Below, one piece after another: positions 27,128 to 35,353 of a DNA stretch of 64,000 bases. Position 1 is the first letter of the stretch. Each line of letters starts with the position of its first letter. Below the pieces are notes generated by a model, which ran no database searches, was not told the DNA's origin, and saw only the letters and a list, made by a program, of their open reading frames with translations. Position numbers and translations under genes: made by a program. This DNA comes from Mycobacterium sp. HUMS_12744610 (GTDB taxonomy: Bacteria > Actinomycetota > Actinomycetes > Mycobacteriales > Mycobacteriaceae), in the NCBI RefSeq assembly GCF_041206865.1, contig NZ_JBGEDP010000001.1, positions 62,001 to 126,000 on the forward strand, given 5' to 3'.

Positions 27128-28824
27128 CCTGGATTTTTCATCGAATGTGGAGCTCAGGGGTGTCGTTAACGTGAAAGGTGCACTGCCGCAAGGATAATCG
27201 GAGTATTCGAGGCTCGGTTATCCAGGATGGGAGTGCACCTGTCAGATGCAGGCTACTACGGATTGGTCGAAGAATGTCCGAGTTGAGGTCCGTGGCGACG
27301 ACGTGGTCGGGCACGCCGGTAACGTGATACCCCGGTTGCTGGCCGACAATCTGGGTTTGACCAGCGGTTTGTCGTCGGTGCTGTCGCGCCCAGAAGTCAC
27401 CCACGACCGAGGCGCGGTGTTGCGCGATGTGGCGGTATCGATCGCCGGCGGCGCGCAGAACCTGGCCGGCACCGCGGTGCTGCGCGATCAGCACCGGTTG
27501 TTTCAGGCGGTGGCGTCGGTTCCGACGATGTGGCGGTCCCTGGGCGAGATCGACGAGCAGAGCATCACCGAGGTCACGGCCGTGCGCAACAAGGTCCGCT
27601 CTCGGGTGTGGGAGGCGATCGAGGCCCGCCACGGTGCGATCCCGGCTTCGCAGACCTGCTATGGGGACCTCGGGGACACGATCGTGATCCGCATCGACGC
27701 GTCGCTGATTCAGTCGCACAGCGATAAGCAGCACGCCGCAGGCAATTTCAAAGGCGGGTTTGGCTTCCACCCGCTGTTGGCGTGGTGTGACAACACCGGC
27801 GAACTGCTGGCGGTGATCGCCCGTGCAGGCAACGCCGGCTCGAACACCGCGGCCGATCATATCGCGATCATCGACGCCGCGATCGCGGCGATCCCGGCCA
27901 AGTGGCGCCGCAAGTTGCTGGTCACCATCGACGGCGCGGGTTCAAGCCACGCCGTCGTCGAACACCTGGAGAAACTCAATGCCCGGCCGGGGATGTCAGT
28001 GGGCTACTCGGTCGGATTCGACCTCGATGAGCGGGTCCGGGTCGCGATCGGCCAGATGCCCGATGCGGGATGGCAAGCCGCACTGGATGCCACCGGAGCG
28101 GCCCGTGACGACGCCCAGGTCGCCGAGTTGACCGGGCTGCTGCGCCACAGCACCGGAGGGGATCGGCTGGTCGGCTGGCCGGCCGGCATGCGCATCCTGG
28201 TGCGGCGCGAAGAAATCGAACACGGCACCCAGTTGTCATTGTTCGAGCAGCTGGCCGGCTACCGCTACCAGGTCCTCGCCACCTCGACTGCCGGTGGACA
28301 ACCCCAGCGACTGGAAGCCCGCCACCGCGTCCACGCCCGGGTGGAGGGCTTCATCCGCACCGGCAAAGACACCGGCCTGGCCCGCTGGCCCTCACACTCG
28401 TTCGCCATCAACACCGCTTGGGTCACCGCCGTCGCGATCGCCATCGACCTGCTGTGCTGGATGCGACTGCTACTCCTGGACGGCCCACTGGCCAAAGCCG
28501 AACCCGCCACCCTGCGCTACCGGCTGCTGCACGCCGCGGCCCGGCTGATCAAACGATCCCGCTACCTGATCCTGCGGATCCCCCAAACCTGGCCCTGGGC
28601 ACAAGAATTCGCCGACGCCCTCAACAGGGTCCGCGCCATACCCTGACCCACAGGCCCCTATGCCCTCTCGACCCCAAGAAAGGAGTAACCACCCCCGGGA
28701 TAAAGGACCCGGCGTCACCGCACGACACGCGGCGCCGCCGCCTACCCCCAGCCTCAAAACCTCGACAAAGCTGCCGCCCCGCAGACCGCCACAGCAGAAC
28801 CCGGGCCACCGTGAAATTCTGAGG
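27128..28824 (+). mobile_element. IS1380-family insertion sequence, copy 1
   Basis: A 1,697-bp element starts CCTGGATTTTTCA and ends TGAAATTCTGAGG, so its ends are imperfect inverted repeats. The boundaries come from comparing this copy with the second at 45553-47249; they are the same length and the only base difference I found is at 27525/45950. This copy lacks a target duplication (TCGA before, TTAA after) and its right side cuts an IS3 gene. It therefore probably reflects recombination or deletion after insertion. Confidence 0.88.
27246..28646 (+). CDS. IS1380-family transposase, copy 1
   Basis: A 466-residue DDE transposase of the IS1380 group. The catalytic core includes DTIVIRIDASLIQSHSDKQ (Asp), KLLVTIDGAGSSHAVVEHL (Asp), and the C-terminal segment HSFAINTAWVTAVAIAIDLL. 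It is identical to the second copy except Thr instead of Ala in VPTMWRSLGE. It appears intact and expressed from its own element. Confidence 0.9.
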   Translation: MQATTDWSKNVRVEVRGDDVVGHAGNVIPRLLADNLGLTSGLSSVLSRPEVTHDRGAVLRDVAVSIAGGAQNLAGTAVLRDQHRLFQAVASVPTMWRSLGEIDEQSITEVTAVRNKVRSRVWEAIEARHGAIPASQTCYGDLGDTIVIRIDASLIQSHSDKQHAAGNFKGGFGFHPLLAWCDNTGELLAVIARAGNAGSNTAADHIAIIDAAIAAIPAKWRRKLLVTIDGAGSSHAVVEHLEKLNARPGMSVGYSVGFDLDERVRVAIGQMPDAGWQAALDATGAARDDAQVAELTGLLRHSTGGDRLVGWPAGMRILVRREEIEHGTQLSLFEQLAGYRYQVLATSTAGGQPQRLEARHRVHARVEGFIRTGKDTGLARWPSHSFAINTAWVTAVAIAIDLLCWMRLLLLDGPLAKAEPATLRYRLLHAAARLIKRSRYLILRIPQTWPWAQEFADALNRVRAIP

Positions 28825-29441
28825 TTAACGCAAACCCCGGCATAATCCGAGTGGAACACCGACCCGGCCAAGGTGCCCCGCAACGCGGCCGCGGCCTGCA
28901 GTGCGTCTTCGACCAGTTCGGTGCGCATGTGATCGGCGATCGCCCATCCCGTCACCCGCCGTGAGCAACAGTCGATCACCGTGGCCAGGTACAGGTTGGT
29001 GCCGGTGGCCAACGGCAGGTAGGTGATGTCGCCGACGTACTTGACGTTGATCACCGGCGCCGTGAAGTCCCGCTTCAGCAGATCGGGCACCTTCTGGGTG
29101 GCCGGATCCGGCACGGTGGTCTTGACGCGGCGTTTTCGCCGGTAGCCGGCGATCCCGGCACCGCGCATCACCCGCGCGACCCGCTTGTGGTTGACCCGCT
29201 CATCGTGGGGCACACCGTCGTTGAGTTCGGCGGTGATCCTCGGCGCCCCGTAGGTGTTGTCCTCGTCGTGCACCGCGCGGATACGGTCGGCCAGCGCCTC
29301 ATCAGCAGCGGCCTTCGCGGCGCGGGTATCGGCGCCGGCCAGCCACGCGTAGAACGATGAACGCGCGACCTCGACGACTGCGCAGAGCCACTTCACCTCG
29401 AAGGCGTGCAGGTGGTCTGCGACGAACTGGAAGCGGCTCAC
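28825..29441 (-). pseudogene. Third IS3-family transposase orfB, truncated by IS1380
   Basis: The minus-strand orfB begins MSRFQFVADHLHAFEVKWLC and keeps the helix-turn-helix and the first catalytic Asp (KYVGDITYLPLATGTNLYLA). It is cut in the middle of the second catalytic motif (SVFHSD) by the IS1380 end at 28824. The rest of the gene, with the catalytic Glu, is absent from both sides of IS1380. Confidence 0.87.
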
Positions 29442-29770
29442 CAGTTCGTCTCCCCGGCGAAATACTTGGCCGCCGAACGCAGAATGTCACGCTCGGTGGA
29501 TAGCCGAGCCTCGGTGGCGCGTAGTGCCTTGTTCTCGGCGCGCAGCCGAACCAGTTCCTGCTCAGGGCTCTCCGCCTCGGGCGCGGGCTCGGCCATTACG
29601 ACGCCGCGGCGGTGCCGAATCGGCACCCCGGCCGACTTGCACCACGCCGACAACGTGGCCTCGCTGACACCGAGCTCGGCAGCGATCTGGGTGATCGTCG
29701 CGCCCTCGGTGTCCCGGTAAAGCGCGACTGCATCGCGCTTGAACTCATCGGGGTAATTCTTCCTTGCCAT
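29438..29770 (-). CDS. IS3-family orfA (helix-turn-helix protein)
   Basis: A 110-residue orfA with the transposase helix-turn-helix (KRDAVALYRDTEGATITQIA) and a leucine-zipper-like coiled coil (ELVRLRAENKALRATEARLS). It overlaps orfB by 4 nt, the usual arrangement for frameshift production of OrfAB. It is intact itself, but the element is dead because orfB is truncated. The outer end of the element lies near 29809-29832 (TGTTGGACACGCTCAATCCC on the minus strand). Confidence 0.87.
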   Translation of the reverse strand: MARKNYPDEFKRDAVALYRDTEGATITQIAAELGVSEATLSAWCKSAGVPIRHRRGVVMAEPAPEAESPEQELVRLRAENKALRATEARLSTERDILRSAAKYFAGETNW

Positions 29771-29923
29771 CGGGTTGGATCATCTCGCTTCCCCCAGCAC
29801 ATTCCTGGGATTGAGCGTGTCCAACACACGGGGTCAAGTCCCGATCTGACACCGGCATTCGCTGATGCGCTGAACTGCGCTTATGCAGGGAAGATTAGCG
29901 AGCCTCCGCGACACGCCGAAGTT

Positions 29924-29936
29924 TTGTCAAAGTAGC
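29924..29936 (+). repeat. Internal end motif TTGTCAAAGTAGC (right), putative TnsB site
   Basis: This is an exact copy of the 13-mer at 15157-15169, located 9 bp inside the right terminal repeat. The 29833-29972 stretch around it carries no gene and appears to be the right end of the transposon. Confidence 0.55.
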
Positions 29937-29945
29937 CAGGCGTGT

Positions 29946-29972
29946 CTTGTCAATCTTCGTTGCATCTCGACA
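29946..29972 (-). repeat. Right terminal inverted repeat of Tn7-like element
   Basis: Its reverse complement starts TGTCGAGATGCAACG and matches the left end at 26 of 27 positions. It is followed directly by the second GCGCC copy. Confidence 0.92.
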
Positions 29973-29977
29973 GCGCC
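29973..29977. repeat. Target site duplication GCGCC, right copy
   Basis: An exact match to 15028-15032 directly after the right terminal repeat. Chromosomal sequence resumes here. Confidence 0.9.
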
Positions 29978-30177
29978 GCTGTAGGTTCCGAAATCTGACT
30001 GCACTTTATCAAGACTGACTGCACCACTGTTGCACTTGGGCAGAAACGTTGAGGGTAAGTCCCCCGGGGTGGTGGGATTTCGGAAGGCTGAAGTCGAATG
30101 GCCTCGAGGGGCCTTGGTGTGTCGTTGACCGTGTTGAGGTGGGCCATCGCGTAGTGATCAGTGAGTTACCGACCAAA
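29978..30177. other. Chromosomal junction region downstream of the transposon
   Basis: I see no convincing gene in these 200 bp. The region holds a direct repeat CTGACTGCAC at 29995-30004 and 30015-30024 (20-bp period) and a third partial match TTGCAC near 30030. Before the transposon arrived this sequence lay immediately after dnaB. An open frame to the next gene starts at 30049, but conserved coding signal begins only after about 30178. Confidence 0.4.
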
Positions 30178-30792
30178 GTGACTCACGAGAGGAACACAAC
30201 GCGACGACCCAGGACCATTCTGCCTTGCTCGCCCACGGCCGCCGAACTGCTGTCCGCCGTGCGCCAGGTCCACGACACTGCGCTGGTGTGGCATCGCACA
30301 CCGCCGGCCTCTTCCTGCACACCCGACAGCATCACGGCGAAGGCACTCCACCTGCATGCGCTCAACTTCCACCTGTGGCATCACGAAGACGCCGCTCGCC
30401 ACCCCGGGGTCGGCGACCGTGAGGTGGCCCGCACGAAGCGGGCCATCGACGACCTCAACGCCCGCCGCAACGCCGCCATCGAGAACATCGACGCGGCGCT
30501 GCTCGAGCGGCTCAACCCTGACAACAACGCACCGCTGCACACCGAGACCCCCGCCATGATCGTCGACCGGCTCTCGGTGCTCGCTTTGCGCGTATTGGGC
30601 ACGAGTGCAACGGAATGGCGCGGTTCGCGGATTGCCGTGCTCGGGGAACAGTACGACGACCTTCTCGGTGGCCTGGAACGATTCCTCGCGCGAATTGGGG
30701 ACGGCCAAATCGGATTCAAGGTCTATCGGCAATTCAAATCCGCTGGTCAGCACAGCAATTGCGCGGCCTTCGAGACACCCAACGCTCGTTGA
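30178..30792 (+). CDS. DUF4254 family protein
   Basis: About 204 residues. The region TAKALHLHALNFHLWHHEDA, then VARTKRAIDDLNARRNAAIE, then LHTETPAMIVDRLSVLALRV is characteristic of DUF4254 proteins, which often sit near glycan biosynthesis genes and have no known activity. The end FKVYRQFKSAGQ is also typical, but the last dozen residues diverge from the usual RNYCALF. The start is uncertain: GTG 30178 gives a normal length; an in-frame ATG lies at 30049. The gene is not part of the ESX-2 locus in M. tuberculosis. Confidence 0.7.
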   Translation: MTHERNTTRRPRTILPCSPTAAELLSAVRQVHDTALVWHRTPPASSCTPDSITAKALHLHALNFHLWHHEDAARHPGVGDREVARTKRAIDDLNARRNAAIENIDAALLERLNPDNNAPLHTETPAMIVDRLSVLALRVLGTSATEWRGSRIAVLGEQYDDLLGGLERFLARIGDGQIGFKVYRQFKSAGQHSNCAAFETPNAR

Positions 30793-31016
30793 AGGGCGAA
30801 TAGACGATTCCGGCTGCCGGCGGGCGTGAAGCGTGATAGCCTGGCGATTCCGTCGCAGCCGGGGAGATCCGCGTTGACGCTGCCGACAATTATGAAGCCG
30901 TTTGCTCGACGAATTGGCAACGGCCGAGTCGGTCCCTTTAACTCGTGAATACAAGATCGGCCGAGCCGCACTACACTGCCCGCCAAGGGAGCGTGTTCGA
31001 CCATTCGGAGGGAATA
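30793..31016 (+). promoter_or_regulatory. Upstream region of the ESX-2 operon
   Basis: A 224-bp non-coding stretch before the PE gene. In M. tuberculosis eccB2 and eccC2 precede PE36, but neither is here, so this region must contain the promoter for the remaining ESX-2 genes or the site where the locus was split. A GGAG ribosome site (31008-31012) precedes the PE start. I could not identify a clear promoter. Confidence 0.35.
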
Positions 31017-31316
31017 ATGACGTTTTTCGTTCAGCCGGAGGTCGTGCTGGCCTCGGCCGGCGCCGAATCGGCGATCAGCGCCGAAACCGAGGCGGCGGCG
31101 TCAGCGGCGGCGCCCGCTTTGGTCGGAACGACGCCGATGGGCGCAGACCCCGACTCGGCGATGTTCTCGGCCGCGCTCAACTCGTGCGGCGCCGGCTACC
31201 TGGGTGTGGTTTCCGAGCACGCGGCTCAGCGCGGCCTATTCGCCGGCGCGCAGAACTTGGCGTCGGGGGTCGCCGTCGCGACCGAGGCGGCGCGCGCGAC
31301 GACCCTGGGCGCCTAA
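31017..31316 (+). CDS. PE family protein (PE36-like)
   Basis: A 99-residue PE protein (MTFFVQPEVVLASAGAESAI) of the length of a bare PE domain. PE proteins pair with a PPE partner, are held by EspG in the cytosol and are exported by the cognate ESX system. The next gene is the PPE partner, 15 bp downstream, exactly as in the ESX-2 locus (Rv3893c-Rv3892c). The ATG at 31017 is preceded by GGAGGGAATA. Confidence 0.92.
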   Translation: MTFFVQPEVVLASAGAESAISAETEAAASAAAPALVGTTPMGADPDSAMFSAALNSCGAGYLGVVSEHAAQRGLFAGAQNLASGVAVATEAARATTLGA

Positions 31317-31331
31317 CAGGGGGTAGTACGC

Positions 31332-32522
31332 ATGCCTGATCCGGGGTGGGCCGCGCGCACACCCGAGGAAAACGACATGCTGCTGAAGGCCGGGACCGGA
31401 GTGGGCACACATCTGGCCAACCAGACCGCATGGACAGCCTTGGCGGCGACGCACCACGCCTCGGGGATCGCGTCGGCGATCAACACCGCCGCGACCTCGG
31501 CGAGCTGGACGGGCGCCGGGGCGATGGCGTCGGCGGCTACCGTCACCATGCTCAACGCGTCGCTGCACGGGCTCGCCGGTTGGGTCGACGTGAAGCCGGC
31601 GGTGGTTGCGGCGGCCATCACCGCGTACGAGACCGCCAACGCCGCGATGCGCCCTGCCCCCGAATGCATTGCCAACCGGGACGAATGGGGAGTGGACAAC
31701 GGCATCAACCCCATCGTGCTCGGGGCGCTGACGCCGCGCATCATCTCGCTGGACGTCGAGTACTTCGGCGTGATGTGGCCGGTCAACTCCTCGGTCGGCG
31801 CGTCCTACGGCGGGATTCTCGCGGCGCTGGCCGAAAGCCTAGCGATCCCAGCGCCGGTCGCGGCCATGGGCGCCTCACCGGCGGCCCCGGCGCAGGCAGC
31901 ATCGGCGGTCGGCCAGGCGGCGGCGGACACCGCGGCGGGCGACGGCATGCGCGCCGCGCTGCAGGGCGTCTCGACGGGCACCAACGGCGCCGGCCAGTCC
32001 GCCTCGACGGGACAGGACTTCGGGAGTCAGGCCGGCACGTTCATGGAGCCGCTGCAGCAGATGATGGGCGCGGTCCCGCAGGCGCTGCAGGCCCCCATGC
32101 AGATGATGCAGGCTCCGATGAGCGCGCTGCAGCCGTTGCAGTCGATGATGGGCATGTTCGCCAACCCCGCCGGGATGGGCATGAGCGGTGCCGGGCCGGC
32201 GGCCTCGGCGGTTTCGGCGACCGGAGGGCTTTCGGCAGCCGAGGCCGGCGCGGGCGGTAGCGCGTCGTTGACCGGGGCGGGCATGTCCGCGACCAGCTTC
32301 ACCCGGCCCGTCAGCGCGTTCGAGAGCGGCACCAGCGGTCGGCCGGTGGGGCTGCGGCCCAGCGGGGCACTGGGCGCGGAGACCCTGCGCCCGCAAACCA
32401 CGACGGTCGGCGGCACCCCCATGGGCGGGATGCCGGTCGGGCATGCAGCGGGGGGCCAGCGCGGGTCGCGTGACAAATCCGACCAGCCCGCGACGGTGCG
32501 GGTTGTCGACGACAGATTGTGA
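31332..32522 (+). CDS. PPE family protein (PPE69-like)
   Basis: A 396-residue PPE protein. The N-terminal 180-residue helical domain contains the WxG turn (TSASWTGAGAMAS), and the rest is an Ala/Gly/Met-rich low-complexity tail (repeated MQ and MQAPM segments around residues 240-275). The opening PDPGWAARTPEENDMLLKAG replaces the usual PPE motif, as in PPE69. It forms an exported heterodimer with the PE protein just upstream. Confidence 0.9.
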   Translation: MPDPGWAARTPEENDMLLKAGTGVGTHLANQTAWTALAATHHASGIASAINTAATSASWTGAGAMASAATVTMLNASLHGLAGWVDVKPAVVAAAITAYETANAAMRPAPECIANRDEWGVDNGINPIVLGALTPRIISLDVEYFGVMWPVNSSVGASYGGILAALAESLAIPAPVAAMGASPAAPAQAASAVGQAAADTAAGDGMRAALQGVSTGTNGAGQSASTGQDFGSQAGTFMEPLQQMMGAVPQALQAPMQMMQAPMSALQPLQSMMGMFANPAGMGMSGAGPAASAVSATGGLSAAEAGAGGSASLTGAGMSATSFTRPVSAFESGTSGRPVGLRPSGALGAETLRPQTTTVGGTPMGGMPVGHAAGGQRGSRDKSDQPATVRVVDDRL

Positions 32523-32628
32523 AGCCGGCCCGGCGAAAGGGTGAATCGACAGGTAGAAATAGCCGCCATACACTCCGCTTCATGCCCCAGGCCATATGGG
32601 GGGCGGCCAACAGGAGAAGGAGAATTCC

Positions 32629-32943
32629 GTGACAATCAAAGTAACGCCACAAATGCTTCGCGATACGTCGAACGCCATTCAGGCGAATATGGAGCACGCG
32701 ATCGGGATCGCCCAGGGGTATGTCGCAAACCAGGAAAACGTCATGAACCCGGCAACGTGGTCCGGTGACGCCGTGACCGCGTCCCACGTGACCGCCACCG
32801 AGGTCGCGGGTGACCTCAACAAGGTCCTGACCGGGGGGACGCGCCTGGCCGAGGGCCTGACGCAGGCGGCGGCCCTGATGGAAGCCCACGAGGCGGACTC
32901 CTCGCACGCATTCACCGCCCTGTTCGGTCAAGCCGGATCCTGA
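32629..32943 (+). CDS. esxD: ESX-2 WXG100-family protein EsxD
   Basis: A 104-residue WXG100 protein (TIKVTPQMLRDTSNAIQANM; WxG turn in NPATWSGDAV). Length and sequence match EsxD (Rv3891c). It should form a helical-hairpin heterodimer with EsxC and be exported through ESX-2. The GTG start at 32629 is chosen because AGGAGAAGGAG lies immediately upstream; an open frame reaches further back but has no ribosome site. Confidence 0.93.
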   Translation: MTIKVTPQMLRDTSNAIQANMEHAIGIAQGYVANQENVMNPATWSGDAVTASHVTATEVAGDLNKVLTGGTRLAEGLTQAAALMEAHEADSSHAFTALFGQAGS

Positions 32944-32980
32944 AACCTTTTGATAACAGATTTCTGAAAAGGAGTTCATC

Positions 32981-33268
32981 ATGACCAATCCGATCACTTA
33001 CAACCCGGGAGCCGTTGCCGATTTCGCCTCCGACGTGGGTGCCCGCGCCGGCCAGTTGCAGGCCATTTACGACGACACCGCGAACCGCACCAATGCGCTG
33101 CAGGAATTCTTCGCCGGGCACGGTGCCGCGGGATTCTTCGAGGCCCAGGCGCAGATGCTGTCGGGGCTGCAGGGGCTGATCGACACGGTGCGCCAGCACG
33201 GGCAGACGACCTCGCACGTGCTGGACGGTGCGATCAGCACCGACCAGTCCATCGCCGGCCTGTTCTGA
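32981..33268 (+). CDS. esxC: ESX-2 WXG100-family protein EsxC
   Basis: A 95-residue partner of EsxD (TNPITYNPGAVADFASDVGA; SGLQGLIDTVRQHG), very close to Rv3890c. As in that protein, the turn between helices reads HGAAGFF instead of WxG. AAAGGAG precedes ATG 32981. It is co-transcribed with esxD. Confidence 0.94.
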   Translation: MTNPITYNPGAVADFASDVGARAGQLQAIYDDTANRTNALQEFFAGHGAAGFFEAQAQMLSGLQGLIDTVRQHGQTTSHVLDGAISTDQSIAGLF

Positions 33269-33368
33269 GGCCACACACCACCGAGGACCCACGCGAAGGT
33301 GGGGCGGGTGCGCCCGCGTGCGTGCGCCCCACCTTCGCCGTGGGCTCGCCGGTGGAGGTGAAAAACCC

Positions 33369-34199
33369 ATGCTGACAACGACACTCGACGGTTTGTGGGT
33401 ACTGCAGGCGGTGGCCGGCGTGGAACAGACCTGCCCCGAGCTGGGTCTGCGGCCGCTGTTGCCGCGGCTGGACACCCCCGAGCGCGCGTTGCGTCACCCC
33501 GTGGCCGCCGACCTGACGGCCGCCGGCGCACTCGACGAGCACGGCGACGTCGATCCCATGATCCGCGAATGGCTGACCGTGCTGCTGCGCCGCGACCTGG
33601 CGCTGCTGGTGCACATCGGTGTCCCGGGCCGGGAGCCGACGCGTGCGTCCATCTGCCGATTCGCGACCTGGTGGGTGGTCCTGGAACGCCACCGCGAACT
33701 GGTGCGTCTGTACCCGGCCGGTGCCGCCGGCGACGAGAGCGGTGCGGCCGACCTGGTGGTGGGACAGGTCGAGAGGCTGTGCGGCGTTGCCGAGGCGGCG
33801 CCGCTGCGGCCGGTGACCCTGGACACCGAGCAATTGCTCGAGTCGGTGCGCGACGCCGCCAGCCTGCGCTCGTTCCTGGTCGGCCAGCGACTCGACGTCG
33901 ACCAACTGCAGATCGTCACCATGGCCGCCGACCCCGCGCGGTCCGCGCACGCGTCCATCGTGGCGCTACAGGCCGGCGTCGGGCCGGAGCGGTACGCGCG
34001 CACCCACGTCGGCGATACCGCGGTGACGCTCATCGACACCCCCGCGGGCCGCGTCTGCGTCGAGAACGTGACGTCGGGACGCCGTCGGTACCAGGTGGTC
34101 TCGCCCGGATCGCGGACCGACATCAGCGGCGCGGTGCGGCGGCTCATCCGCCGCCTGCCCGCCGGCGAGGAGTGGTATTCGTATCGGCGCGTGGTATGA
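33369..34199 (+). CDS. espG2: EspG2-type PE/PPE-specific chaperone
   Basis: A 276-residue EspG family protein (MLTTTLDGLWVLQAVAGVEQ; later ICRFATWWVVLERHRELVRL). EspG proteins bind the helical tip of PPE proteins in the cytosol and keep PE-PPE pairs soluble until export. Position after esxC and length match Rv3889c. AGGTGAAAA precedes the ATG. Confidence 0.9.
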   Translation: MLTTTLDGLWVLQAVAGVEQTCPELGLRPLLPRLDTPERALRHPVAADLTAAGALDEHGDVDPMIREWLTVLLRRDLALLVHIGVPGREPTRASICRFATWWVVLERHRELVRLYPAGAAGDESGAADLVVGQVERLCGVAEAAPLRPVTLDTEQLLESVRDAASLRSFLVGQRLDVDQLQIVTMAADPARSAHASIVALQAGVGPERYARTHVGDTAVTLIDTPAGRVCVENVTSGRRRYQVVSPGSRTDISGAVRRLIRRLPAGEEWYSYRRVV

Positions 34200-34327
34200 C
34201 CCGGGTGCCCACTGCCGTACTGAAACTAAATGCCACGGAATGGCGGAAATCCTGGAGTCCTGCTAACTGTTTGAGCGTTTTGTGATTGTGCAAACACGGT
34301 GTCGCAGAACGTGTTAGCATCGCGATC

Positions 34328-35353
34328 GTGACGACGCCCTGGAATGAGCCGAATATCTCGGACGAGGGTGCGCTCGGACGGGGGGATCCGTCGGCGAAGC
34401 CCCACTTCCGTGATTCGGTTTCCGACACGATGCGCATTACCGATCTCGCGGCACCACGCAAGATTCCCCCGGGGTCGGGTTGGCGGAAATTCGTCTACAC
34501 CGCCACTTTCCACAAAATAAATCCCGGCGAATCGCCGGGCGAACGCCACTACCGCGATTTGCAGAATCGGATCCGGCGGCATGTCCGGCGCCAGTACGTC
34601 ATCACGGTCGTGTCCGGCAAGGGCGGCGTCGGGGTCACGACGATGGCGGCGTGCATCGGCGGGGTGTTCCGGGAATGCCGGCCCCAGAACGTGATTGCGA
34701 TCGACGCCGACCCGGGTTTCGGAACCCTGGCCGACCGCATCGACGAGTCGCCGCCCGGCGACTACACCGCGATCATCAACGACACCGACGTGCAGGGCTA
34801 TGCGGACATCCGGGAACACCTGGGGCAAAACGCGGTGGGGCTGGACGTGCTCGCCGGGAATCGCACATCGGACCAGCCCAGACCCCTGGTGCCGGCGATG
34901 TTCTCCGGTGTGCTGACGCGGCTGCGGCGAACACACACGGTTATGATCGTCGACACCGCGCCCGACCTCGAACACGAGGTGATGAAACCGGTGCTCGAGA
35001 ACACCGACACCCTGGTGTTCGTTTCGGGCATCACCGCGGACCGGTCGCGCCCGGTGCTGCGCGCGGTGGACTACCTCAGGTCCCAGGGTTACCACGAACT
35101 GGTCTCGCGCAGCACGGTCATCATCAACCACACCGATACGATCACGGACAAGGAAGCGCTGGCCTACCTGACGGAGCGGTTCACCAAGGTGGGCGCGATC
35201 GTGGAAGTGATGCCATTCGATCCGCACCTGGCCAAAGGCGGGATCATCGACACGGTCCACGAGTTGAAGAAGAAATCGCGGCTGCGACTTTTCGAAATCA
35301 CCGCCGGATTGGCCGACAAATACGTTCCCGACGCCGAGCGGGCGCCCCAGTGA
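34328..35353 (+). CDS. ESX-2 associated MinD/ParA-like ATPase (Rv3888c-like)
   Basis: About 341 residues with a deviant Walker A loop [20 protein letters not shown] near residue 97, Walker B-like [14 protein letters not shown], and [15 protein letters not shown] near the end. This is the EspI/Rv3888c class found in ESX loci, of unknown exact role in controlling secretion. The start at GTG 34328 avoids a 14-codon extension without a ribosome site. It overlaps eccD2 by GTGA. The usual long Pro-rich N terminus of EspI is absent. Confidence 0.87.
   Translation: MTTPWNEPNISDEGALGRGDPSAKPHFRDSVSDTMRITDLAAPRKIPPGSGWRKFVYTATFHKINPGESPGERHYRDLQNRIRRHVRRQYVITVVSGKGGVGVTTMAACIGGVFRECRPQNVIAIDADPGFGTLADRIDESPPGDYTAIINDTDVQGYADIREHLGQNAVGLDVLAGNRTSDQPRPLVPAMFSGVLTRLRRTHTVMIVDTAPDLEHEVMKPVLENTDTLVFVSGITADRSRPVLRAVDYLRSQGYHELVSRSTVIINHTDTITDKEALAYLTERFTKVGAIVEVMPFDPHLAKGGIIDTVHELKKKSRLRLFEITAGLADKYVPDAERAPQ

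Larger units (their letters stand above)
15033..29972 (+). mobile_element. Tn7-like transposon inserted downstream of dnaB (14,940 bp, decayed)
   Basis: The element is delimited by terminal inverted repeats that begin TGTCGAGATGCAA (15033-15059) and match the reverse complement of 29946-29972 at 26 of 27 positions. Perfect GCGCC duplications lie outside. Inside, next to dnaB, are tniQ, tnsA and tnsB. No tnsC ATPase is found. The tnsB end is cut by later insertions and the rest of the element is recombinases, a phosphotransferase gene and IS fragments. As in Tn7 at glmS, the transposition genes lie at the end closest to the target gene. The ends are intact, so it could be mobilised only if the missing functions came from elsewhere. 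Confidence 0.9.

Noticed and set aside
27124..28828. Target duplication around IS1380 copy 1
   Set aside because: TCGA and TTAA differ; only copy 2 has a clean duplication.
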